A program made the position numbers and the translations under genes. A stretch of 64,000 nt of DNA from Bacteroidia bacterium (lineage in GTDB: Bacteria; Bacteroidota; Bacteroidia; Flavobacteriales; Flavobacteriaceae). Location: positions 186,001 through 250,000 of the forward strand of contig JAUIDI010000002.1 of assembly GCA_030428705.1 (NCBI GenBank), written 5' to 3'. This document shows, one piece after another, positions 53,724-62,150 of this stretch. The notes below the pieces were generated by a model. That model was not told where the DNA came from. It saw nothing but the letters and a program-made list of their open reading frames with translations, and made no database searches. Within the stretch, counting starts at the first letter, position 1. The number at the start of each line of letters is the position of its first letter.

Positions 53724-53766
53724 GTAGGTTACCGTTTAGGATAAAGGGCCAAGTTCGGAATGCAAT

Positions 53767-54207
53767 TTACTCAAAAACACGTAGGATATCTCCCGAAAGC
53801 TCTGTATTAAAAGTTTTCAACTGACGGGGAGTTTTGCTATCCACCTGATTCAAGGGTGTGCCATCGAGCCCAAATTCCGAACCATGGGTGTCGCAATAAA
53901 AGAAACCGCCATCATTATCTACAAAAGTAACCGTATCATACTGTTCATGACTGCAAACTTGACTAGCCGCAATAAAATTACCTTGAAGATCTTTGACCAC
54001 AACGACCAAGTTCTTACGTATAAAACCGCCATTGTTGGCCAAGGGAGCTGCCTCATCGGAATTCAAATCGATCGTGAAATCAACTCCGGTAGGCTCAGGG
54101 ACAATCTGTCCTGTAGCATCATCTTTTGAACATCCCTGCAAGCAGGGAAATGTCAAAGCAAAAGCCGCTCCAGCACCCAAACTTCTTAAAAAATCCTTTC
54201 TTTCCAT
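53767..54207 (-). CDS. Exported Rieske [2Fe-2S] protein
   Basis: A 146-residue protein with a lipoprotein-type or Tat-like N-terminus (MERKDFLRSLGAGAAFALTF, then PCLQGC). The Rieske ligands are complete: Cys85-x-His87 and Cys105-x-x-His108. It is short, and may be an electron carrier or regulator. It lies 43 bp before the small coupled gene, so Rieske, small gene and apbE may be one transcript, suggesting a shared redox task outside the cytoplasm. Confidence 0.88.
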   Translation of the reverse strand: MERKDFLRSLGAGAAFALTFPCLQGCSKDDATGQIVPEPTGVDFTIDLNSDEAAPLANNGGFIRKNLVVVVKDLQGNFIAASQVCSHEQYDTVTFVDNDGGFFYCDTHGSEFGLDGTPLNQVDSKTPRQLKTFNTELSGDILRVFE

Positions 54208-54257
54208 AACAAGTCTGTTTACAATAGAAAACGCAGTAATCAGACTTATCGTATGCT

Positions 54258-55436
54258 TTAGTAGACAAAGGTTCCGTACGGACTTTCTATAGTCAGTTTT
54301 TTGGACGGATTCTCTTCGACTCTACCAATAATTTGGGCTCCCACACCAAAACTCTCCGAAATTTTTATCAATTCACCCGCAATGGTTTCGTTCACATAAA
54401 TCTCCAGTCGATGGCCGCAATTGAAAACTTGGTACATTTCCTTCCAATCTGTGCCCGATTGTTCTTGTATCAGCCTGAACAATGGCGGGACCGGAAAAAG
54501 ATTATCCTTAACAACATGCAGGTTTTCGATAAAATGTAGGATTTTGGTTTGGGCGCCACCACTGCAATGCACCATTCCGTGGATATCGTTGGAGTTATAT
54601 TTTTCCAATATTTTCTTTACGATCGGGGCATACGTGCGCGTAGGCGATAGCACCAGTTTGCCCGCATTCAAGGGTGACCCCGAGACTTGATCGGTCAATC
54701 TCGAGCTACCCGAGTAAACCAATTCCGAGGGAACCGAGGCATCATAACTTTCGGGATATTTTTCGGCAAGATATTTGGAAAACACGTCGTGCCGCGCAGA
54801 TGTCAAACCGTTGCTTCCCATACCTCCATTATATTCCTCTTCATAAGTGGCTTGCCCGAAAGAGGCCAGACCGACGATTATATCCCCTGCCTTGATATTG
54901 GCATTATCGATTACATCGATTCTTTTTACCCGTGCCGTAACGGTCGAGTCCACGATAATCGTACGGACCAAATCGCCAACATCTGCCGTTTCACCACCGG
55001 TCGAACGAATCGTTATGCCATGTTCGGCCAGATTGGAAATCAATTCTTCTGTTCCATTGATAATGGCCGATATTACTTCACCGGGAATCAAGTTCTTGTT
55101 TCTTCCGATAGTCGAAGACAACATTATATTGTCTGTAGCACCTACACAGATTAAATCATCCACATTCATAATGAGGGCATCTTGGGCAATACCTTTCCAA
55201 ACCGAAATATCACCGGTCTCTTTCCAGTACATATAAGCCAATGACGATTTGGTTCCCGCACCATCGGCGTGCATTACCAGGCAGTACGCTTCATCATTTG
55301 TCAAATAATCAGGTACGATTTTGCAAAAAGCCTTCGGAAATAAACCTTTATCGATATTTTTTATTGCTTCATGAACGTCTTCCTTCGAGGCTGAAACACC
55401 TCGCTGATCATACCTTTTACTTGTCGATGAACCCAT
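54258..55436 (-). CDS. purM: Phosphoribosylformylglycinamidine cyclo-ligase (AIR synthetase)
   Basis: A 392-residue PurM enzyme, step five of purine synthesis. ATP and FGAM site motifs include HADGAGTKSSLAY, GIAQDALIMNVDDLICVGA, TGGETADVGDLVRT and SSGRTSARHDVF-like GLTSARHDVFSKY. It is longer than E. coli PurM (345), as usual for Bacteroidetes. The -7 element at 55454-55461 lies 17 bp upstream of the ATG. The terminator at 55497-55536 separates it from the curli operon. Confidence 0.95.
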   Translation of the reverse strand: MGSSTSKRYDQRGVSASKEDVHEAIKNIDKGLFPKAFCKIVPDYLTNDEAYCLVMHADGAGTKSSLAYMYWKETGDISVWKGIAQDALIMNVDDLICVGATDNIMLSSTIGRNKNLIPGEVISAIINGTEELISNLAEHGITIRSTGGETADVGDLVRTIIVDSTVTARVKRIDVIDNANIKAGDIIVGLASFGQATYEEEYNGGMGSNGLTSARHDVFSKYLAEKYPESYDASVPSELVYSGSSRLTDQVSGSPLNAGKLVLSPTRTYAPIVKKILEKYNSNDIHGMVHCSGGAQTKILHFIENLHVVKDNLFPVPPLFRLIQEQSGTDWKEMYQVFNCGHRLEIYVNETIAGELIKISESFGVGAQIIGRVEENPSKKLTIESPYGTFVY

Positions 55437-55453
55437 TAAAAATTAGTTTATCG

Positions 55454-55461
55454 CAAAAATA
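55454..55461 (-). promoter_or_regulatory. -7 promoter element of purM
   Basis: Reads TATTTTTG on the minus strand, matching TAnnTTTG, 17 bp before the purM ATG. Confidence 0.45.
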
Positions 55462-55496
55462 GGGGAATATAGTAATTGGTCGATAATAATTAGTAT

Positions 55497-55536
55497 TTAT
55501 CTAAAATAAAATCCCGTTCAAAAATGAACGGGATTT
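55497..55536 (-). terminator. Terminator of the curli operon
   Basis: Stem AAATCCCGTTCA (55509-55520) / TGAACGGGATTT (55525-55536), loop of four, followed on the minus strand by TTATTTTAG. It lies 29 bp after the lipoprotein stop (55566), before purM. Confidence 0.8.
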
Positions 55537-55565
55537 CTTGGTCAGCCGGTTATAATTCTTGAAAA

Positions 55566-57086
55566 CTACTCCCAATTTGGCATAAAAGCATTGGTAAACA
55601 TTTCTTGACTTTGACTTCCCCCAATTATTTGCTCCGATTCTACTGTTCTGTAAATATTTCTTTCAGATATTCCGTCATTGGAGGTATTCACAAAAATAAT
55701 CGAACCATCATCAGGTGAATATTTCGGATCCAAATCATTAGTTCCGGCGCCCTTGGATGTGTCAACTTCACTGGCAGTACTCGAACTCAGTTCATATTCG
55801 AAAATTCTAGAATCTAGTTGCCTATATTCTACATTCTCTATGCCCGATATATCGCGTGTATATAGAATTTTGTTGCCGTCAATAGCGTAATCAAGACCGC
55901 CCAGAGCGCCGGGTAGGCCCTCGACCACCACTTGTTCAGTACCCATTACCAGGTCAACCACAATAATCCGGGCATTGTAGCCACTTGAATTATTTGTTTT
56001 AAGAGCTACCAGGTCATTGGTAGGATTAACGGCTACCTCGGAAATCAAGACAGAATCCGCGGCTTGATACACCAATTGGTTGCCGGAGCCATCATTATTT
56101 ATCGAATAGAGTTTGTTAAAATTCGGATAATATAATTTTGCCCCATTATCATACCACGTATATTCCAATTCAGAATGCCTAAAACCGGCAACTGGAATAT
56201 CTTGGGTCACTTGGGTTAAAGAAGTACCGTCCGTCTTCATTGTAAATAGGTGTGTTTCACCTCCTATCGAACGCAAGAATGCTATTTTGCCCACGGTATT
56301 ATTCTTCATTGGACGATAACTGTTTTTATCATTTCCTGTCAACTGAATTTCATTCTGATCCTCTTCTGGTTCATCAGGGTTCGCAGTGCCTGAAAAAATT
56401 ACATTGTTGCCTTCGATATTCCTAATATAGAAAAATCGGTTCGACGCGCCATCTTTTGTTCCAAAACTACTTATTTGACTATCTACCGAAGCGTTGATTC
56501 CATCGTCTGCAGAAACCTGCCAAAAGAAATTTTTGCCAATCGGAAGATTTTCTACAAGCAGCACCGTATCTCGAAGATCTTTGAAGGTTTGGATTTCATT
56601 TGTCTCTCCATTTCGAAGTTCTAAGGTATAGAGTATGTCGTCGTCGTCATTGTCAGAAGAATTCCATTGCAGCTCAACCTCTGTACCTATGTTCTCTGCG
56701 CCGTCTTCCGGGAACAAGAGTATAGGCGATAGAGGTATCAAATTGGCCGCCTCGACCGAGTCCATTTCAAATATGATATTGCTCGTTTTGCCAGGAAAAA
56801 TATTGGCACCTTCAAAAGCCGTTATAAATTCGGCCAAGTCAGCCTGAACCGAGTATTCGCCTATCTCGATTTCATTAAACTCGAAATTACCTTCGGCATC
56901 AGAAAACACCGTTGTGGAAACCGGAGTAGTTGAAATCTTTACATTGGGCAAAGGAGTATTATCACCTTTTATAACCACCTTACCTGTTAATGTGCCAAAA
57001 GCCGTTTCCTCTATTGGTTCTTCTGAACAAGAGCCAACTATTAACAGCAGTGAAAATGCCAAATATAATAGGGTTTTCTTTTTCAT
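55566..57086 (-). CDS. Curli-locus lipoprotein with regulatory-like, Ig-like and propeller-like parts
   Basis: A 506-residue lipoprotein (lipobox IVGSC, Cys20). Residues 30-110 are a carboxypeptidase-regulatory-like sandwich (GTLTGKVVIKGDNTPLPNVKIST); 118-210 an Ig/FN3-like domain with an acidic NSSDNDDDD loop; 215-506 repeated beta strands resembling a TolB/WD40-type propeller (IAFLRSIGGETHLFTMKTDG, IYRT). Its ATG overlaps the csgG stop by 4 bp (ATGA), placing it in the curli operon. It is not a standard curli gene; it may sit on the cell surface and handle fibres or ligands. Confidence 0.8.
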   Translation of the reverse strand: MKKKTLLYLAFSLLLIVGSCSEEPIEETAFGTLTGKVVIKGDNTPLPNVKISTTPVSTTVFSDAEGNFEFNEIEIGEYSVQADLAEFITAFEGANIFPGKTSNIIFEMDSVEAANLIPLSPILLFPEDGAENIGTEVELQWNSSDNDDDDILYTLELRNGETNEIQTFKDLRDTVLLVENLPIGKNFFWQVSADDGINASVDSQISSFGTKDGASNRFFYIRNIEGNNVIFSGTANPDEPEEDQNEIQLTGNDKNSYRPMKNNTVGKIAFLRSIGGETHLFTMKTDGTSLTQVTQDIPVAGFRHSELEYTWYDNGAKLYYPNFNKLYSINNDGSGNQLVYQAADSVLISEVAVNPTNDLVALKTNNSSGYNARIIVVDLVMGTEQVVVEGLPGALGGLDYAIDGNKILYTRDISGIENVEYRQLDSRIFEYELSSSTASEVDTSKGAGTNDLDPKYSPDDGSIIFVNTSNDGISERNIYRTVESEQIIGGSQSQEMFTNAFMPNWE

Positions 57087-58498
57087 TTTTCGCTATTTAA
57101 CTTTGTACTATTTTTATTTAAGCCAAGTTTATACTTGATTCCCGCACCGAAGGCATAATAAAAATCATCTCTTTTTCCACTTTTTACGTCATCGATTTGG
57201 TCACTGAACGTGAAATTGCTTTCGCCAAAGACCCGAAAATCAATCCTATCAGATAACCTAATATTAAATCCGGCTCCGAGCTGTGCCTTTGGGGCCGAAA
57301 CTTTTTTGGTCTGTTCGCCGTCGGGCGAGTGTATCTCAAAAATGTATCCCCCACCACCATAAACGAACGGCGCAAAATTGTCATAAGGCAAAATATTCAA
57401 TTCGAGATTCACTTCAGGACTCATGTATTCTTCGAAGAAGGATTTACCCCCGGTCAGATACACATAGTCAAAATCAAAATTGAGACTCCACTTGGGGGAT
57501 AACCATCTCGAGTAGCCCACATAACCACCAAAACCAAAATCTTGATTGGGTAAATCCGCGTTCAAAAGTGGTGCGGTGGCACCTATGGTCAGGGCATCTT
57601 TCTTATCTGGTTCTATTTGATCACGGTCGTACAACAATCGCGATTCTTCATATTCTTTTTGGGCCTTGTAGGCATCCATAAGCTGCTTGTTCTTCAGACC
57701 GCCATCGGCCGTGGTCCAGAGTCCCTTGGCAATACCCTCTACGATTAGCGCTTCTACAGCCGATTCAATGGCATTTTTCATGGCTAACTGAACCGGTTCA
57801 TTCTTGGTGAACCCGGTTTCGGCTTCCAACAATCTTTGAAAACTGACATACCGAAACAGACTTGCATCAAGGGATTGCGACAGAATGGTTTTCGAAACAT
57901 ATACGGTCTTCAAGATTTCGCCATTACTGGTAGAAACCGCACGCAGATAAATTGTTATCCGGTCTTGTCGATATTGTGTCGAAGCCCCCGCACCGAAGTA
58001 CCGTGCCCCAGCACCGCCTGTAATAATATTCGTATCGTACGAAACAACCCCGCCCTCTAGAAGAACCCCAGCATATAACAACGGAGGAAGTGTCGGTTGG
58101 TTCGTATTCGCATTTCTGCGATATTCCTCTCGGGTGGAGCGAATGATATTACGCTCATTCAATAGATTGTTCAGATTTTCACGTTCTATCGGGGTAAACC
58201 ACTTTGAATCTTCCAAGGCTTGAACCAACATAGTAGTAGCCCCCTGTGAAACCGCCGTACTAAATGAGCTACCCGCTTCCAAATTTTTGTATTGCCCGGT
58301 CTGATCTTTAAAATTGTAGACACCGACAACGACCTTTTCATGGGGCGCTGGCAATTCTCTGAGCACTTCTGTTTTCGAAGTCAATTCACCAATGCGGGCA
58401 TCTTGCGGCTGATAAGGCTGATTGAAATAAGCCCCACATCCGGTCAAAAGAAAGGCAAGCATGGGCAACAAGGCCCTTAGAGCACTTTTAATATACAT
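57083..58498 (-). CDS. csgG: Curli secretion channel CsgG with extra C-terminal barrel
   Basis: A 471-residue lipoprotein (lipobox LLTGC, Cys21). Residues 25-265 match CsgG, the nonameric outer membrane pore of type VIII secretion: VVVGVYNFKDQTGQYK and SSFSTAVSQGATTMLVQAL. E. coli CsgG is 277 residues; here about 170 more follow, with a polar linker (270-300) and an outer membrane barrel-like domain (about 305-460) having YVGYSRWLSPKWSLNFDFDYVYL-like strands. Two outer membrane domains in one chain are unusual. It starts 12 bp after csgF. Confidence 0.9.
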   Translation of the reverse strand: MYIKSALRALLPMLAFLLTGCGAYFNQPYQPQDARIGELTSKTEVLRELPAPHEKVVVGVYNFKDQTGQYKNLEAGSSFSTAVSQGATTMLVQALEDSKWFTPIERENLNNLLNERNIIRSTREEYRRNANTNQPTLPPLLYAGVLLEGGVVSYDTNIITGGAGARYFGAGASTQYRQDRITIYLRAVSTSNGEILKTVYVSKTILSQSLDASLFRYVSFQRLLEAETGFTKNEPVQLAMKNAIESAVEALIVEGIAKGLWTTADGGLKNKQLMDAYKAQKEYEESRLLYDRDQIEPDKKDALTIGATAPLLNADLPNQDFGFGGYVGYSRWLSPKWSLNFDFDYVYLTGGKSFFEEYMSPEVNLELNILPYDNFAPFVYGGGGYIFEIHSPDGEQTKKVSAPKAQLGAGFNIRLSDRIDFRVFGESNFTFSDQIDDVKSGKRDDFYYAFGAGIKYKLGLNKNSTKLNSEK

Positions 58499-58510
58499 GT
58501 TAAGTGGGGT

Positions 58511-58909
58511 TTAGTTAGGAACTATTATTTGTGTTTGTTCGCCGGTACTGGTATCCAAAATATTGATGACCAGGCCCTCAGGAGTTTCAAAAATCTCAAG
58601 TGCAAGATCTCCTACGGTAAAAGTACCTTCTTCAAGACCATCGCCCAATTGCGAATTAAAAACCGACCTCGAAAGACTACTTAATACTTGTCGGTTCAAG
58701 TCTCTCTGAAATTGTTCCAGTTCGGTCAACTCTTCCTGTTCCATAGCATTTGGATCGGTAAAGCCATTTTGGGCCTCTGCAGCACTCAACAACCATTGAT
58801 AGTTAAAGGTATTTCCACCAAATGCCGGATTAATGGGTTCATAGACCAATTGTTGTCCGAGACAATATCCTGAGACAAAAAACGTCAAAACGAAAATTAT
58901 TTTTTTCAT
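58511..58909 (-). CDS. csgF: Curli assembly protein CsgF
   Basis: A 132-residue secreted protein (signal peptide about 1-18, ending CLGQ). The CsgF core is visible at the start of the mature chain: LVYEPINPAFGGNTFNYQWLLSA, which binds the CsgG pore as a plug; the C-terminus (TGEQTQIIVPN) carries the nucleation part. Couples CsgB to the outer side of the pore. It lies 3 bp from csgE. Confidence 0.94.
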   Translation of the reverse strand: MKKIIFVLTFFVSGYCLGQQLVYEPINPAFGGNTFNYQWLLSAAEAQNGFTDPNAMEQEELTELEQFQRDLNRQVLSSLSRSVFNSQLGDGLEEGTFTVGDLALEIFETPEGLVINILDTSTGEQTQIIVPN

Positions 58910-58912
58910 GGT

Positions 58913-59704
58913 TTAATATCTGATTATTTGGTTTTTACGATTCCGTAATTGCTGAAAGTACAGGTTAACCCGATAAATGGCCTGATCGGCCATCTGCTCT
59001 AAATATTGATTTCGCGGATTCATGATAAACTGCATGACCACGTTGTCGCCTACAACAACCTGTATTTGCGTATTGTTGGCGATAGCCAATTTTTCATCAA
59101 TTTTGACAATTTCTTCCCCATTTATATTTCGGGCGAGATATGAAGAATAAAACATATCGTAAAAATCGCTTCCGCCCTTGGTTTTGGTATTCTCAATGAC
59201 CATACCCCTTAATATGTAACCGTCTTTTTTGCTATCCTGCACATCGGACTCGGCAATCTGTAAAACTTCCTGCCGCACGGTGTCTTCCTCTCCTTCTAGA
59301 CCATTAAGTAACTTTCTGTCCTTGCCTACTATCGAATTCTCCTCGTCATAAATCAACAGTAGAATAATCGTTCTGATACCTTCTTCTGCATTTATCGAGG
59401 TCGTAGCCAAGTTTTTCTTGACTCCTGGTTCTAAAACAAAATGACCATCTTGAGTGCTCTTGCTTTTATTGGTATCACTGCTATTTCCCTTGATGATTGA
59501 TAAGTCATATCTCAGGCTCTTATTGATCTCTGTTTTGTTATAGGCCGACCCAACTATCTGTAAAATACTGTTATCCAATACCTCTAAGGCAATCGATGCC
59601 TCGACCTCATTATTATAAAATTGCGCCTCGCTGCAAAACGTAATGCCTAGTGCAAACAACAGAAGAAATATTCTGGAGTTCATTACAGGGGTTCGGTTTT
59701 CCAT
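58913..59704 (-). CDS. csgE: CsgE adaptor fused to an N-terminal CsgC/CsgH-like domain
   Basis: A 263-residue periplasmic protein (signal about 1-27). The C-terminal third (about 160-263; SDFYDMFYSSYL, DEKLAIANN, NRYLEQMADQAIY-like) matches CsgE, the cap that targets curlin to CsgG. E. coli CsgE is 129 residues. The N-terminal part (about 36-130; SLRYDLSIIKGNSSDTNKSK and FVLEPGVKKNLATTSINAEEG) aligns by eye with the beta sandwich of CsgC/CsgH, curlin-amyloid inhibitors, lacking the CxC pair of CsgC. So one chain may chaperone and deliver. Start overlaps the csgB stop (TAATG). Confidence 0.88.
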   Translation of the reverse strand: MENRTPVMNSRIFLLLFALGITFCSEAQFYNNEVEASIALEVLDNSILQIVGSAYNKTEINKSLRYDLSIIKGNSSDTNKSKSTQDGHFVLEPGVKKNLATTSINAEEGIRTIILLLIYDEENSIVGKDRKLLNGLEGEEDTVRQEVLQIAESDVQDSKKDGYILRGMVIENTKTKGGSDFYDMFYSSYLARNINGEEIVKIDEKLAIANNTQIQVVVGDNVVMQFIMNPRNQYLEQMADQAIYRVNLYFQQLRNRKNQIIRY

Positions 59705-60222
59705 TAGTTGAAATTTCGAATAATTACACTGTTCAAACTTCCACTCATATTCAACCGTATCTTTTCACTTATTGAATTATTACCATGAATGGTCAGACTT
59801 TGGTTATAACCGTTCTGGTTGATTTCACGTTGCATTAGTAAGGATGGTGTATTAGCATACTCTGAAAAAAAATGATTGGATCCCGATTGTTCAACACGGT
59901 CTAAAACCTCTAATGCCACTACATTCATCCTGACGGTATTTTCCGCACCTTTCTGGACTATTTCAGCGTTACTTCTATTGGTATTTAGTTTTATATCTAC
60001 CAAGTTATGGACGCCAATCTGTTCAATATAAACGGTATTGATACCACTTATCGGGGTATTTTGGGCAGCATTGTACATTTGAAAGCCAAATACATTAGTT
60101 TGAGGCCCTATCTCTTCTATAAGGTCTTTGTTTTCTTTTGTTTCAACCGTATTTTGGGAAAATACAGAAGAACAAAATATGAGGATGGCTATTAAAGACA
60201 TTAATATATTTGATTTTTTCAT
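59704..60222 (-). CDS. csgB: CsgB-like minor curlin / nucleator
   Basis: A 172-residue secreted protein (signal about 1-22, ending VFSQ). From residue 65 on it has about five curlin-type repeats with the Q-x-G-x-x-N pattern (IEQIGVHN, IVQKGAENT, VEQSGSN, INQNGYNQS), less regular than in CsgA, and a C-terminal strand NSVIIRNFN, as in the nucleator. It would nucleate CsgA fibres at the surface. Its stop overlaps the csgE start. Confidence 0.85.
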   Translation of the reverse strand: MKKSNILMSLIAILIFCSSVFSQNTVETKENKDLIEEIGPQTNVFGFQMYNAAQNTPISGINTVYIEQIGVHNLVDIKLNTNRSNAEIVQKGAENTVRMNVVALEVLDRVEQSGSNHFFSEYANTPSLLMQREINQNGYNQSLTIHGNNSISEKIRLNMSGSLNSVIIRNFN

Positions 60223-60478
60223 CTAAAGACGGTCGCTATTTTAGTTTATAAAACTAAGGTTTATGACACCGCTGTATGCGTTTATTCGTGCAATATCCCA
60301 AAAAAACGATATGTTGCGGACATGCCTACCTTGACACCAATTGCATATTTACCAAATGCTTGTGCAACGAAAGAAAAAAAGTACAGGGGCTTTTGGCATG
60401 CTGCCCTTGACGCCCCTGTACTCAATATTTCAAACAAATTCAAACTACTTTGAAACTTGTTTACGTAAGTGTTCAGGA
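60223..60478. other. Gap between csgA and csgB
   Basis: 256 bp on the minus strand. It contains a strong terminator behind csgA (60374-60422); between it and csgB about 150 bp remain, with no clear TTTG/TAnnTTTG promoter. Downstream csg genes may therefore be read by read-through or by a promoter that is not of the standard type. Confidence 0.6.
60374..60422 (-). terminator. Strong terminator between csgA and csgB
   Basis: Perfect 11-bp stem AGTACAGGGGC (60380-60390) / GCCCCTGTACT (60412-60422); on the minus strand it is followed by TTTTTTTC. Placed just behind csgA, it would make csgA mRNA far more abundant than the rest of the operon. Confidence 0.92.
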
Positions 60479-61621
60479 TTATGGAAAAACGTAAGCTCCT
60501 GAAACTTGGGTAGCCGAAGCCGAGTTGCCAAAGCCGATTTGGTTCACAATATTGGAATTAGAACCAACACCTGATTGGTGCAGATAATTGCTGTTTCCAT
60601 AACCATCCTGATAGATCCAGCTATAATTGCTTACAAACAGACCTCCCTCTTGAATCACATGATTGGTATTATACTGACCGATTTGTATAACAGCTGATTC
60701 ATTGTTACCGTAGTATTGCTCAACGGTACTGGTGTTACCACTGCCGTAGGAAGACCCGGTACCATCTTGGAACACATAAGAATCGTTGTTACCTATATCC
60801 TGAATAACAGTGCTACTGTTACCGGCACCATACTGCTGAACTAAAGACTCATTGTCTAAACCGGCAGTTTGCTCAACATCGCTCATGTTGTAATTACCAT
60901 CTTGCATAACAGTTGAAAAGTTAGCACCAAAGTGCTGGTTGACAACACTACCGTTACCCCTACCGATCTGATCGACATCAGAAAGATTCAGGGCCAAGAA
61001 ACCGCCTTGGTTTACCTCGCTGGTATTATATCGACCTCTTTGATAAACATCTGAATTATTGTAAATGAAGAAATCGCCACTTTGGTTAACAGTACTGCTA
61101 TTCTTGTGTCCGATTGAAACCACCTTGCTATCGTGATCTCTACCTGATTGGTTTACAAGGCTATAGTTCTCCGTACCATTTTGATATACATCACTGTACA
61201 AATCACGGCCATCTTGGTCGGTTTCGGCTTCGTTACCGTCTTCCCAGAACCAGGCCGTAGAAACTTGCGTAATTTGAGATTCATTGCCCCTGCCCTTCTG
61301 ATAGGTATCCGAAAGGTTGTTATTACCAATTTGGTCGACATCTGAATACTGATTACGGCCCGTTTGAAGCACATCTGCATCGTTGCCAAATCCGTCTTGA
61401 TCCATATCAGAATACAGCCACGTTCCAACTTGGTCGATGTTCGTAAGGTTACTTGATCCGAATTGGTCGACCTCTGATAGATTGTTCGTACCACTCTGCC
61501 ACACATCGGCATCGTTGCCACCAAAAAATCCCCCTGTTTGGTTGACAATGTTGGTGTTCTGTGCAAATGCCACAGATCCAAATACAAGCGCCGCAGCGCA
61601 TAAAGCTACTTTTTTGATCAT
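60479..61621 (-). CDS. csgA: Major curlin subunit CsgA, long form with about 30 repeats
   Basis: A 380-residue secreted amyloid subunit (signal about 1-20, AFAQ). About 30 repeat units carry a Q-x-G or related pattern (VNQTG, VWQSG, VDQFG, VDQIG, VYQNG ...), each forming one strand of a beta solenoid; E. coli CsgA has 5 repeats of 22 residues in 151. Six units contain extra aromatic-rich loops (near 31, 68, 122, 183, 206 and 328; e.g. TAWFWEDG, DFFIYNN, GFLALN). Assembled on the surface after secretion by CsgG. Followed by its own terminator. Confidence 0.95.
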   Translation of the reverse strand: MIKKVALCAAALVFGSVAFAQNTNIVNQTGGFFGGNDADVWQSGTNNLSEVDQFGSSNLTNIDQVGTWLYSDMDQDGFGNDADVLQTGRNQYSDVDQIGNNNLSDTYQKGRGNESQITQVSTAWFWEDGNEAETDQDGRDLYSDVYQNGTENYSLVNQSGRDHDSKVVSIGHKNSSTVNQSGDFFIYNNSDVYQRGRYNTSEVNQGGFLALNLSDVDQIGRGNGSVVNQHFGANFSTVMQDGNYNMSDVEQTAGLDNESLVQQYGAGNSSTVIQDIGNNDSYVFQDGTGSSYGSGNTSTVEQYYGNNESAVIQIGQYNTNHVIQEGGLFVSNYSWIYQDGYGNSNYLHQSGVGSNSNIVNQIGFGNSASATQVSGAYVFP

Positions 61622-62150
61622 AATTATAAAGGTTTAAAGGTTAAAATACATTGTTTACACATCAAATTATCGCGCTCGATCAAATCAAAACGCAACAAAT
61701 CAAAGCATCACCATTCGAGGGAAAACATAGGTATTTCAAGTCTGTGCAAGATATGTGGGGTACTTGTACAAATTATAACTATACTAAAAAACAAAATGGG
61801 GGATTGTAAGAAATCTACCGACCTAAGAGGGAGTTGGCCAGATTCAAGATAGTGTCCATAATAGTCACTATCATATCATTTCTCAACGTTAAGATGTGCT
61901 AAATCTAAAATGTTAATTTTGTTAAATTACACTATTTCGCTGTATGGTCATTTTAATCGATAAAGTGTATTTTCTTGTGTAAGCCCTTAAAAAATTATGC
62001 CAGAATACTTACAAAGGGGTTAGGCTAAAAACGATTTTTATTTCGAATTTGGTCTACGAATAACCAAATTAAAGATTGAAAAATATAGGCCCTCTGCCTG
62101 ATCATATGGCCTAATTTGGTTTTCTAACCTCTCTTTGTCAATCAACGGTT
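61622..62150. other. Gap upstream of csgA, downstream of glnN
   Basis: About 530 bp, with no frame or RNA gene seen. It contains GATAGTG (61848-61854) / CACTATC (61866-61872), 227-251 bp before the csgA ATG, and a twice-repeated TTTGATTTG on the minus strand close to csgA, near a TAATTTG that may be a weak -7 element. Probably holds the csgA promoter and control sites. Confidence 0.45.
61848..61872. promoter_or_regulatory. Inverted repeat upstream of csgA
   Basis: GATAGTG / CACTATC with an 11-bp spacer. Two half-sites at about 1.7 turns separation could bind a dimeric regulator of the curli genes. There is no regulator gene next to the locus to assign it to. Confidence 0.35.

Noticed and set aside
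60479-61621. Regular repeats that could be mistaken for a CRISPR array or tandem DNA repeat
   Set aside because: The repeats are at the protein level (curlin Q-x-G units), within one open frame with a signal peptide; spacing and nucleotide sequence vary too much for CRISPR.
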